From Hymenobacter nitidus (lineage in GTDB: Bacteria > Bacteroidota > Bacteroidia > Cytophagales > Hymenobacteraceae): a DNA stretch of 64,000 bases. The stretch is taken from positions 1-64,000 of the forward strand of contig NZ_JAJADQ010000015.1 in NCBI RefSeq assembly GCF_020447315.1. Reading direction: 5' to 3'. The position numbers and the translations under genes are program-made. Shown here one piece after another: positions 47,981-55,054 of this stretch (within the stretch, counting starts at the first letter, position 1; every line of letters begins with the position of its first letter). The notes beneath the pieces were generated by a model. It had not been told where the DNA came from. It was given only the letters and a program-made list of their open reading frames with translations, and did no database searches.

Positions 47981-49318
47981 CTATGATGCCGAAGAGCTTA
48001 ACTGAGCAAAGCCGTTAAAGAGTTGCAAGCGGTGGGTCTTGGCAATAGCCTGTTGCTGCTTTTTCGGCACTTCCGCCTCGGCCGCAAACGTGGGCCAGCT
48101 GGCGACCGCATCAACCACCCGCTGGATTATCTCCTGGGGTTTTTTCACCTGCACGTTCTTAGCCAGCTGCAGGAAATCCTCCTCCGTAAAATCATCGACC
48201 TTGCCCGCCAGCGACATCTGGTGGTGGCTGGACCATTCGCCCGCGGGGTTGTAGGCATACGTTACGTCGTAGGCCGGAGCCAGACTCCACACCCCGGCCG
48301 GGTTCATCAGGAAGGAGATGTTCTTGGTGTGGTCGTCCTGGTTGCGCGCTACCACGTTGAACACCATGCGCCGGTAGAGCTCCTCCACGGCCGGGTGCGG
48401 CAACTGGAGCTTGCGCATGACCTGAAAGGCCTGCTCGTAAGTATAGAGCCCGGGCTTGTTGTAGTCAAAGTGCGCCAATCCGCAGAGCGTTTGCATGTGC
48501 AGCCGCTGGCTGCCATCTACCCGGTCGAACCGCCGGGTCATGAAGTGCGCCCGGCCGTTCTCTTCCAGCAACTGGCAATCGGTCATCTGCAGGCCCGCCT
48601 GCCGGGCCATCAGGTGGTAGGCGTACTCGATGCGCCCGTAGCCGGCCGGGTCGCCCAGGCTGGCGTTGGTCACCCCGTCGAGTTTGAGCAGCCAGTGCTC
48701 GAAGCCCTCGGGAGCGTCCACCTGCCCCGAACGGACTTCCTTGGTGTCGGCGTTATAGGCAATCACGGCCTTGGCCCGGGCGCCGCCGGCGGAAGTGCCC
48801 ACGCTGATGATTTCCGCGAGGCCCTCGGCGGCGTTGGTGGCCAGCGACGTGTGCAGGCCTTTCCGGTTGGTCAGCACCTGCCGGGCAAACTTGACGAGTT
48901 CGCCTACTTCCAGCGAGGCGCCTTTTTCCAGCGCCGGCTGCGAGGCCGGTTCGTACACTAGCGCGCCCATACCCCGGTGGCCGAGGTAGCACAAATGCTC
49001 CACGGGCGTAAAGGACGCCGCATCCCGCCCCTTGGCGGCCAGCCAGGCGTCGATAAGCTGGCGCCCGTACCGGTCGGGCAAGCTGTCGGCCAGCAGGCCG
49101 GGCAGACCCTGGTAGGTGTCGCGGTTAAGCGTGGCAAAGTCATAATTCCGCGACTTACGCCCCACGGGCAGCGGCATGATAATCGGCGCCAGTTCCAGTC
49201 CCGTGCGAACAAAGGCTGGCTCGTACTCAAAAACGCCCAGGCGCCGTTTCTCGTCCCACAGCACCGCCCCGACGGGCTTGCCCCAAATGGAAACCGTGGC
49301 CGTTATCAGCGCACTCAT
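47981..49318 (-). CDS. hipA: HipA-type serine/threonine kinase toxin
   Basis: The protein has 445 residues. The N1 domain starts (IWGKPVGAVLWDEKRRLGVFEY), and the kinase part contains the P-loop-like VGTSAGGARAKA (about 152-163), RRFDRVDGSQRLHMQTL, then NQDDHTKNISFLM with catalytic and metal-binding residues, and PAYDVTYAYNP. HipA kinases phosphorylate target proteins such as glutamyl-tRNA synthetase and slow growth. The gene overlaps hipB by four bases. All expected motifs are present, so the kinase should be active. A role in plasmid maintenance is plausible. Confidence 0.93.
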   Translation of the reverse strand: MSALITATVSIWGKPVGAVLWDEKRRLGVFEYEPAFVRTGLELAPIIMPLPVGRKSRNYDFATLNRDTYQGLPGLLADSLPDRYGRQLIDAWLAAKGRDAASFTPVEHLCYLGHRGMGALVYEPASQPALEKGASLEVGELVKFARQVLTNRKGLHTSLATNAAEGLAEIISVGTSAGGARAKAVIAYNADTKEVRSGQVDAPEGFEHWLLKLDGVTNASLGDPAGYGRIEYAYHLMARQAGLQMTDCQLLEENGRAHFMTRRFDRVDGSQRLHMQTLCGLAHFDYNKPGLYTYEQAFQVMRKLQLPHPAVEELYRRMVFNVVARNQDDHTKNISFLMNPAGVWSLAPAYDVTYAYNPAGEWSSHHQMSLAGKVDDFTEEDFLQLAKNVQVKKPQEIIQRVVDAVASWPTFAAEAEVPKKQQQAIAKTHRLQLFNGFAQLSSSAS

Positions 49319-49662
49319 AATTCGGTTGTTAAAGCGTCCTCGTCCCGGCGGCTGGCCCGCTGCCGCTGCTGGCGTGCCAGGCGCGCCGCTTGTAAGGGGC
49401 TGATGGTGGCCGACTCCTCCAGCACTTCCAGCACGTCGAGCCGCCCCAACGCGCGCAACAGCTGCACCAGCGTGAGCGTGGAGGCCGGCCGGCCGTTTTC
49501 GACCTGGCTGATGGTGAAGCGGCTCAGGCCCGTTTGAACCGACAGCTCCTGCTGGGAAATATCCTGATTCAGCCGCATAAGCTGCAGGTTCCGGCCGATT
49601 TCCCTGACTGCGGCCACGTCTGACAAAGCGTACCAGTCCATAATGATGCGTTTACGTGGCAT
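49315..49662 (-). CDS. hipB: HipB-type HTH antitoxin
   Basis: Start at ATG 49662 (MPRKRIIMDWYAL) gives 115 residues; ATG 49641 is a second possibility. It contains an XRE helix-turn-helix (IGRNLQLMRLNQDISQQELSVQTGLSRFTISQVENGRPASTLTLVQLLRAL), followed by a basic tail. It represses the operon and neutralises HipA, whose start overlaps its stop by four bases. The promoter on the minus strand (TTG, 19 bases, TATCTTTA with -7 at 49692-49699) lies inside a set of four 15-bp operators. Operator 1 covers the start codon itself. Confidence 0.92.
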   Translation of the reverse strand: MPRKRIIMDWYALSDVAAVREIGRNLQLMRLNQDISQQELSVQTGLSRFTISQVENGRPASTLTLVQLLRALGRLDVLEVLEESATISPLQAARLARQQRQRASRRDEDALTTEL

Positions 49663-49803
49663 TAACTGCCTTTTACCCACTTAATGACACGTAAAGATAA
49701 CGTTAACCGGGGCATTTGCAAGCGAATCAAATCCCCATTAATGTAATCTTTACGTGCCATTAACCCCCGTTTTGGCAGTTAATGACACGTAAAGATTACA
49801 TTA
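49651..49803. promoter_or_regulatory. hipBA operator region: four 15-bp sites in two inverted pairs
   Basis: The 15-mer TTTACGTGGCATTAA (49651-49665) is followed 30 bp on (centre to centre) by its inverted copy TTAATGACACGTAAA (49681-49695). TTTACGTGCCATTAA (49749-49763) is followed, again 30 bp on, by TTAATGACACGTAAA (49779-49793). The second pair is embedded in longer 26-bp arms (49739-49764 and 49778-49803) with one mismatch. The inner pair overlaps the -7 element and the hipB start codon. Identical spacing suggests a HipB-bound looped complex. Confidence 0.85.
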
Positions 49804-50129
49804 GCTTCCCGTCCGTGAACTGGTGTATGACAGTGGCAAAGCAGCACGTGAGGATTACTTCTATACTTCCTTCCCGCGGGCAACAAGCACGACTGGATGC
49901 AATGGTGCCTACTTCAAAGACAGCCCCCAACCCGCAAACCACGTAAGTTCCCCGGCGGGCAGGAGGCCCGGGGCAGGGTAGCCGCCCGCCGAACTGATTT
50001 GGAGCTACTACACCCGGCCCGGGAAGTGTCTGTACCGCTAGCGAAACAACTATAGCTTGCTGGCAAGCCGAGCAAAGCAGCAATGTACAGCCCACTGAAA
50101 ACGAGATTCAAGTAACGAACACATAACTC

Positions 50130-51050
50130 ATGGCATCAGGTCTTTTTGCGCTCTTAGATGACGTTTCCGCCTTAGTAAAAGCCAGCGCGGCCAGTTTAGA
50201 TGATGTGCCGGCCCAAGTCGCCAAAACCACCGGCAAGGTTTCCGGCATTGTCATCGACGACACGGCGGTGACGCCCAAGTACGTCGTGGGCCTGGACCCC
50301 TCCCGGGAGCTGGCCATCATTTTTCAGATTGCGAAAAAGTCCCTCATCAACAAACTGTTTATCCTCACGCCGGCGGCCTTGCTGCTCGGCTACTTTGCGC
50401 CCTGGGCCATTACGCCCATTCTGATGCTCGGCGGGGCGTATCTGTGCTTCGAAGGGTACGAGAAGGTGCATTCCCTATTCAGCAAACCTGCCGCGGTGGC
50501 TGCGGAAAGCGAGCAGCTGGAACAGATTACGCCCGAGGAGCTGGAACAGCAGCGCGTGGCGGGGGCCGTGCGCACCGACATCATCCTGTCGGCTGAAATC
50601 ATGGCCATTGCCTACAGCCAGGTCACCGGGCAGACGGTCGTCAACCAGATTGTGGTGATGGTGGCGGTGGCGATTTTTATCACCGTGGCCGTGTATGGCT
50701 TCGTGGGACTGATTGTGAAAGCCGACGATTTCGGCGTGCACCTGGCCCAGGACAAGTACCACCCCGCGGCGCAAAAGCTGGGGCGCGGCATCGTGCAGTT
50801 CATGCCGCGCTTCCTGAGCATCCTGAGTTACGTGGGCACGGCCGCCATGCTCTGGGTGGGGGCCGAAATCATCGCCCACGGCATCCCGTTTACCAGTCAT
50901 CTGCTGGACAACCTACAACAATCCCTGGCCCATCTCCCAATCGTGGCCTGGCTGGCCAAGGCCTCGGCCTGTGCGGTGGGCGGATTGCTGATTGGGTTCG
51001 TGGTCGAGAAACTGGTACTCCTCTTCAAGAAGATATTCCGCAAGCAGTAA
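50130..51050 (+). CDS. DUF808 membrane protein (YedI-like)
   Basis: This 306-residue protein begins MASGLFALLDDVSALVKASAASLDD and has the DUF808 order: a cytoplasmic start with VLDDTAV-like VIDDTAVTPKYVVGL, then at least five membrane helices (LFILTPAALLLGYFAPW, ILMLGGAYLCFEGYEK, and others). It is found in many bacteria; no function is known. It is a single gene, divergent from hipB, with the wide hipBA operator region and about 320 bases before its start. It precedes a long inverted repeat that separates it from the TonB receptor. Confidence 0.85.
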   Translation: MASGLFALLDDVSALVKASAASLDDVPAQVAKTTGKVSGIVIDDTAVTPKYVVGLDPSRELAIIFQIAKKSLINKLFILTPAALLLGYFAPWAITPILMLGGAYLCFEGYEKVHSLFSKPAAVAAESEQLEQITPEELEQQRVAGAVRTDIILSAEIMAIAYSQVTGQTVVNQIVVMVAVAIFITVAVYGFVGLIVKADDFGVHLAQDKYHPAAQKLGRGIVQFMPRFLSILSYVGTAAMLWVGAEIIAHGIPFTSHLLDNLQQSLAHLPIVAWLAKASACAVGGLLIGFVVEKLVLLFKKIFRKQ

Positions 51051-51186
51051 CGGGGCGCTGACTACCGACTCGTTTTTCGGCATCATGCCCTGGTTCCCGA
51101 TACCGCGAATTCAACCACGCCACCCGCACGCGGGCCCCGCACCTACCCGGCCTCGAACAGCCACTGCTCCGTGCCAGCGGGGCCTG

Positions 51187-51241
51187 GCTTACCATCAAGA
51201 GCCGGCTCCTAATCAGGAGGAGCCGGCTCTTGATGGTAAGC
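51187..51241. repeat. 24-bp perfect inverted repeat between convergent genes
   Basis: GCTTACCATCAAGAGCCGGC (first 20 of 24 bases, 51187-51210) pairs exactly with 51218-51241 across a seven-base loop. It lies between the DUF808 stop (51050) and the TonB receptor stop (51279), so it can stop transcripts from both sides. There is no T run, so if it is a terminator it works through another mechanism. Confidence 0.7.
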
Positions 51242-51278
51242 AGCCCGGGGTTCCGCGCCGTAGTGCCCCTGCCCGGGG

Positions 51279-53591
51279 CTAAAAGAACACGCTGGCGTTG
51301 AGCTTCAGAAAAAAGGGCGTGCCGGGGGTGAAGTGCAGCTCGTCCACCGACGAGCCCAGGGGCTCGGTGCGCAGCCGGGTTTCCGTGGCGAACTGGGCCT
51401 GGTTCCACTCCACGTTGAGCAGGTTTTCGGCGGTGGCCCCGACCTGAAAGCGTTTGGTGGTGTAGTTGGCCACCGCGTCGAGCAGGAAGTAGCCGCGGGC
51501 CGTGATGCTGCCGTCGTCGTTGGCGGGCCGGTCGTCGATGTAGCGGTAGCGCAGGCCGGCGTTCAGGCCCTTGCCCGCCTTGTAGGTTAGTCCGGCGATG
51601 CTGGTGAGGCTGGGCGCCAGGGGAATGAAGTTGGCCCCCTTGGGGGCGTCCACCTGCCGGCCGCGGTTGTAGTTCACGTCCAGGTCGGCAAACAGGCGCG
51701 TGGTGAGCTGGTAGCGGGCGGCCAGGTCCAGACCGAACCGGCGGGTGGGGCCCGTGCTCTCCGTCACGCCCTCGTCGCCCACGTACACCAGCTCGTCCTG
51801 CAGGTGCAGGGCCCAGGCGGCCACGTTCACCACCAGGCTGGGCACGGGCTTGAAGGTGCTGCCCGCCTCGTAGCCGATGGCCCGGGGCAGAATGCTGGCC
51901 TCGGGGTCGCGCACCACGGCGCGGGCGTCGTTGGAGTGAAAGCCAAAGCCCGAGCGCACGAACAGTTGCGCGCCCTCGCCGAGCTGGTAGTAGAGGTTGA
52001 GCTTGGGCGATACGCGGGCCGCGGCCGTGCGCCCGGAAATGCCGGCGTCGCGCTGGTCGCGGTAGCGGAAGCGGAACACGTCCAGCCGCAACGCCGCGTT
52101 CAGGGTCAGGCGCTCGGTGAGGTTCAGGGTTTCGTCGAGGTAGGCGTTAAAATTCTGCAGGTTCACGCGCCCGCTCACGGTGGTGTCGGTCACCACGCGC
52201 TGCACGGCGCTGAACAGGGTCACGTCGGTGGCATCGATGCGCGTGCCCACGCCCAGCGTGGTGCGCAGGGTGCGGGCCCCGAGCCGGGTTTCGCGCTCGT
52301 AGGTGCCGGTGTAGCCGTAGATGTCGCGGTTGTCGGTCTGGTAGATGCCGTCGCCGTCCACGGGGTTGTTGAGGTAGAACGTGAAGTTGGAATGCAGGCC
52401 GAAGTTGTAGCGCGAGTAGTAGGCCTGCTGGCGCAGCACGGCGTCGCCGGGCAGCCCCGTAGTGAGAATAACCGAGGCGTTGGTGCGGTCGGTCTGCCCG
52501 CCCTCGCTCGGGTCGATGCTGCCGTAGCGCGAGATGATGCCCTGCTCCACGCCCCGGTCGGGAATCTGGCCGCTGGCGTTCCAGTTCGAGGTGAAGTGCG
52601 AGCCCAGCAGCGTAAGCGAGGTCCGGTCCGAAAGCTGCCCGGTGTACTTGGCCAGCCCGTTGAAGCGCTTGAAGTTCTGGGGCTGGTCGAAGTAGGCGTT
52701 GGTGTAGATGTATTCGGCCGCCACGTAGGCACTTTCGGGCTTTTTGGAGAACAAGTGCCGCTTGTCGTTGCCCAGCAGGTCGAGCAGGACCACGCCGCGG
52801 TAGGTGTCGAACTGGCCCACTTCCACTTTCACCTGGCTGGCGTCGAGGCGGGTTTTGGTCAGAAACTCGCCCGCCCCGGCCGTGGCAAAGTCACCGAAGC
52901 GCGCCGTGTAGGGCCCTTTGTAGACCTTGAGCTGCTCCACCGTTTCGGGTATCACGAAGTGAAAGTCGGCGTAGCCGTGGCCGTGGCTGGGCATGTTCAC
53001 CGGCAGGCCGTCGATGCTCACGGCGAAGTCGGTGCCGTGGTCCACGTCGAAGCCGCGCAGGAAAATCTGCTCGGCCTTGCCGCCGCCCGCGTGCTGGGCA
53101 ATGAACAGGCCCGGCACCAGCTGCAGCAGGTCCTGGGCCGAGTTCACGGGCCGCAGCACTTTGTCAATCTGGCTGATGGCCGCCAGGCTCTGGTTGGGGT
53201 CGCGGGGCTGGCTCACGGTCACTTCGCTCAGACGGAGCACCACCGTGGGCAGCGGCAGGGAAAGGGTCCGGGTTTCGCCCGCCGCCAGCGTGACCGGCAG
53301 GGTCTGCCCCCGGTAACCCAGGGCGCCCACGCGCAGCCGGTAAGTACCGGCGGCCAAGTTGGTTAGCTTGAACAGACCCAGCGCGTCGGTGGCCGTACCG
53401 CCGGGCTGGCCTTCCAGGCCCACGCTCACCCCGGGCAGGGGCTGCCCGGAAAGGGAGTCGGTGACCGTGCCGCGCAGGGTGGCAGTGCCTTGGGCACCCG
53501 CGCGCCCCACGGTCAGAAAGAGCAAAAACAGAAGCAGCGCGGCCCGGCTTAGGGGCAGGCGCAGCGAAACGAACGAGGAAAAGTTTGGCAT
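51279..53591 (-). CDS. TonB-dependent receptor with carboxypeptidase-like N-domain
   Basis: ATG 53591 gives 770 residues with a signal peptide ending at GRAGAQG; the longer frame upstream was rejected. A carboxypeptidase-regulatory-like domain (about 35-115) precedes the plug (DLLQLVPGLFIAQHAGGG, FDVDHGTDFAVSIDGLPVNM) and barrel. The C-terminus ends in a short aromatic strand (FFLKLNASVFF). It imports a siderophore, metal complex or other compound with TonB energy. No neighbouring transporter gene reveals its ligand. It is convergent with DUF808 and alone in its transcription unit. Confidence 0.9.
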   Translation of the reverse strand: MPNFSSFVSLRLPLSRAALLLFLLFLTVGRAGAQGTATLRGTVTDSLSGQPLPGVSVGLEGQPGGTATDALGLFKLTNLAAGTYRLRVGALGYRGQTLPVTLAAGETRTLSLPLPTVVLRLSEVTVSQPRDPNQSLAAISQIDKVLRPVNSAQDLLQLVPGLFIAQHAGGGKAEQIFLRGFDVDHGTDFAVSIDGLPVNMPSHGHGYADFHFVIPETVEQLKVYKGPYTARFGDFATAGAGEFLTKTRLDASQVKVEVGQFDTYRGVVLLDLLGNDKRHLFSKKPESAYVAAEYIYTNAYFDQPQNFKRFNGLAKYTGQLSDRTSLTLLGSHFTSNWNASGQIPDRGVEQGIISRYGSIDPSEGGQTDRTNASVILTTGLPGDAVLRQQAYYSRYNFGLHSNFTFYLNNPVDGDGIYQTDNRDIYGYTGTYERETRLGARTLRTTLGVGTRIDATDVTLFSAVQRVVTDTTVSGRVNLQNFNAYLDETLNLTERLTLNAALRLDVFRFRYRDQRDAGISGRTAAARVSPKLNLYYQLGEGAQLFVRSGFGFHSNDARAVVRDPEASILPRAIGYEAGSTFKPVPSLVVNVAAWALHLQDELVYVGDEGVTESTGPTRRFGLDLAARYQLTTRLFADLDVNYNRGRQVDAPKGANFIPLAPSLTSIAGLTYKAGKGLNAGLRYRYIDDRPANDDGSITARGYFLLDAVANYTTKRFQVGATAENLLNVEWNQAQFATETRLRTEPLGSSVDELHFTPGTPFFLKLNASVFF

Positions 53592-53787
53592 CCGGTAAGT
53601 GCAAGTGAGAAGCGCACGGGTGGGCCTCGCGGGAAGCCCGGCGAGAGCACAACATGCGGCAAGTTGAGAAAAGAACCCCTGATTGGAACCGTTACGAGGC
53701 ACAAAGGCCCCGCAGTCCGGCCTTGGGCAAACGGTAATGACCGCTCCTTAATAGGCAGCTGGCTATCCCCTTAGACCCACAGAAGAC

Positions 53788-54240
53788 TTATCCCCAACAA
53801 GGCGGCCATTCTACCTGCCCCCGGTGCCCCACGGGCACACCCGTCACCCGGCTCCGGGCCGGGACGACAAGCCGCGTAAACCTGGCCGGAGCCACCAGTT
53901 CCTTAAATTGAGGCAGGCAATGCACATCCACTGCTTTCAGGGTGGACAGCAGCGCCACTAGGCTCGGTCGCTCCCCCTGCTTTTTCATCTGGTACTGCAC
54001 CCCGTTGCAATCATCAAAACAGCCTACCTTCAACCAGTTTTTCACTTGGCAGTCCGGGCTGTGCACATACGCAAAAGGTCGCTCCGGCTCATGGTCTGGC
54101 TGTGCTACCAAGCCAGCACCCACTACCAGCAGGTAGTTCAGTAGCAGAAGCAGAACCAAGTAGGAGCGGACCAAGGCGGGGAGGTGAGCAAGAAGGTGAG
54201 CAAGAAGGTGAGCAAGATGCCCAATTATACTACGTGTCAA
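53788..54240 (-). CDS. Small membrane protein with Cys-rich stretch, 150 aa
   Basis: The frame begins at TTG 54240; another TTG inside (about 54177) may be the true start. It has one strong membrane segment (SYLVLLLLLNYLLVVGAGLVAQ) followed by the polar part HSPDCQVKNWLKVGCFDDCNGVQYQMKKQGERPS. The N-terminal coding region includes a repeated LLAHL string coming from a 12-bp tandem repeat in the DNA (54181-54216). Similar small proteins occur near metal or efflux operons in Bacteroidota. The exact role is unknown. Confidence 0.55.
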   Translation of the reverse strand: MTRSIIGHLAHLLAHLLAHLPALVRSYLVLLLLLNYLLVVGAGLVAQPDHEPERPFAYVHSPDCQVKNWLKVGCFDDCNGVQYQMKKQGERPSLVALLSTLKAVDVHCLPQFKELVAPARFTRLVVPARSRVTGVPVGHRGQVEWPPCWG

Positions 54241-54292
54241 CTATCCGATTTGGATTGGTTCTTGGGACGCGGTAAGCCAGCATCCACATGAC

Positions 54293-55033
54293 TTACGCGG
54301 CAGTGGCCAATAGGGCTTCCCACCGAGGACTCGCGTTGCGGCGAGCGGCGTATTGCAACAGGTGGTCGGAGTGCAGGTGGTAGCGCATGCCCAGCACGGC
54401 AACGGCCCGGACCAACGCTTCATCCGAAGGCACCAAGCCGGGCGTTTCGGCGACGTCTACGAGCATCTTTTCCAGGCGCGCCGTCGTCACGCCGGCCACC
54501 CGGCGCACGAGAGAAGCCCGTTGCACGGGCCGCAGCAGCACAAATTCCCGGCCATCAGAATCTACTGGGCTACTTTCATCGGTTAGCTGAAATTCGGCGG
54601 AATCACGGATAAGCCGCGTGGCCCATTGCAGTTCGGCCCAATTGACTTCCACTACCAGCCGCGCCGGAATCTCGGGCAACGCTGGCCGCAACCACTGCGT
54701 GGACCAGAGGCTGCCAAGTGGCAGGACTAACCGGGCTTGCAGCAGCTGCCACAACGCAACATGTTGCGGCGCCACCTCGGGCTTAAATGCTGCTGGGGCT
54801 GGGGCACCGCCAAACGCCACCAAGCCGGGTGCTACCAGATGCAGCAGCTGGCTGCGCACCAGCCCCTGCCGGATAGCAGGCCACACCTCGGGCGTCAGGG
54901 CGGGCAGGACCCGGTCAAAGAAGGCCTGTAGCTCGGCTTCCGCAATCTGCGCACGGCCCAGGAAGTGACCCCGCAGCTGCGGCCAGGCCCGCAGCAACTG
55001 TTCGTATTGGGGAAGGGATTGTTTCGTTTGCAT
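54293..55033 (-). CDS. Hypothetical protein at the end of the iron operon, 246 aa
   Basis: The protein starts at ATG 55033, 21 bases downstream of the TonB receptor stop and in the same direction, so it likely belongs to the iron operon. It is a mostly helical, soluble, Leu/Ala-rich protein without signal peptide, membrane helix or known motif. Segments such as RLVVEVNWAELQWATRLIRDSAE and GREFVLLRPVQRASLVRRVAG look structured. No function is proposed. It may be a regulator or partner of the receptor, but this is a guess from the order alone. Confidence 0.65.
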   Translation of the reverse strand: MQTKQSLPQYEQLLRAWPQLRGHFLGRAQIAEAELQAFFDRVLPALTPEVWPAIRQGLVRSQLLHLVAPGLVAFGGAPAPAAFKPEVAPQHVALWQLLQARLVLPLGSLWSTQWLRPALPEIPARLVVEVNWAELQWATRLIRDSAEFQLTDESSPVDSDGREFVLLRPVQRASLVRRVAGVTTARLEKMLVDVAETPGLVPSDEALVRAVAVLGMRYHLHSDHLLQYAARRNASPRWEALLATAA

Positions 55034-55054
55034 GGCGCTAAAGCTAGTCCGTCA

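Noticed and set aside
51804..53366. 520-aa plus-strand frame opposite the TonB receptor
   Set aside because: Antisense shadow with Val/His/Gly-rich low-complexity sequence; the receptor on the minus strand is certain.
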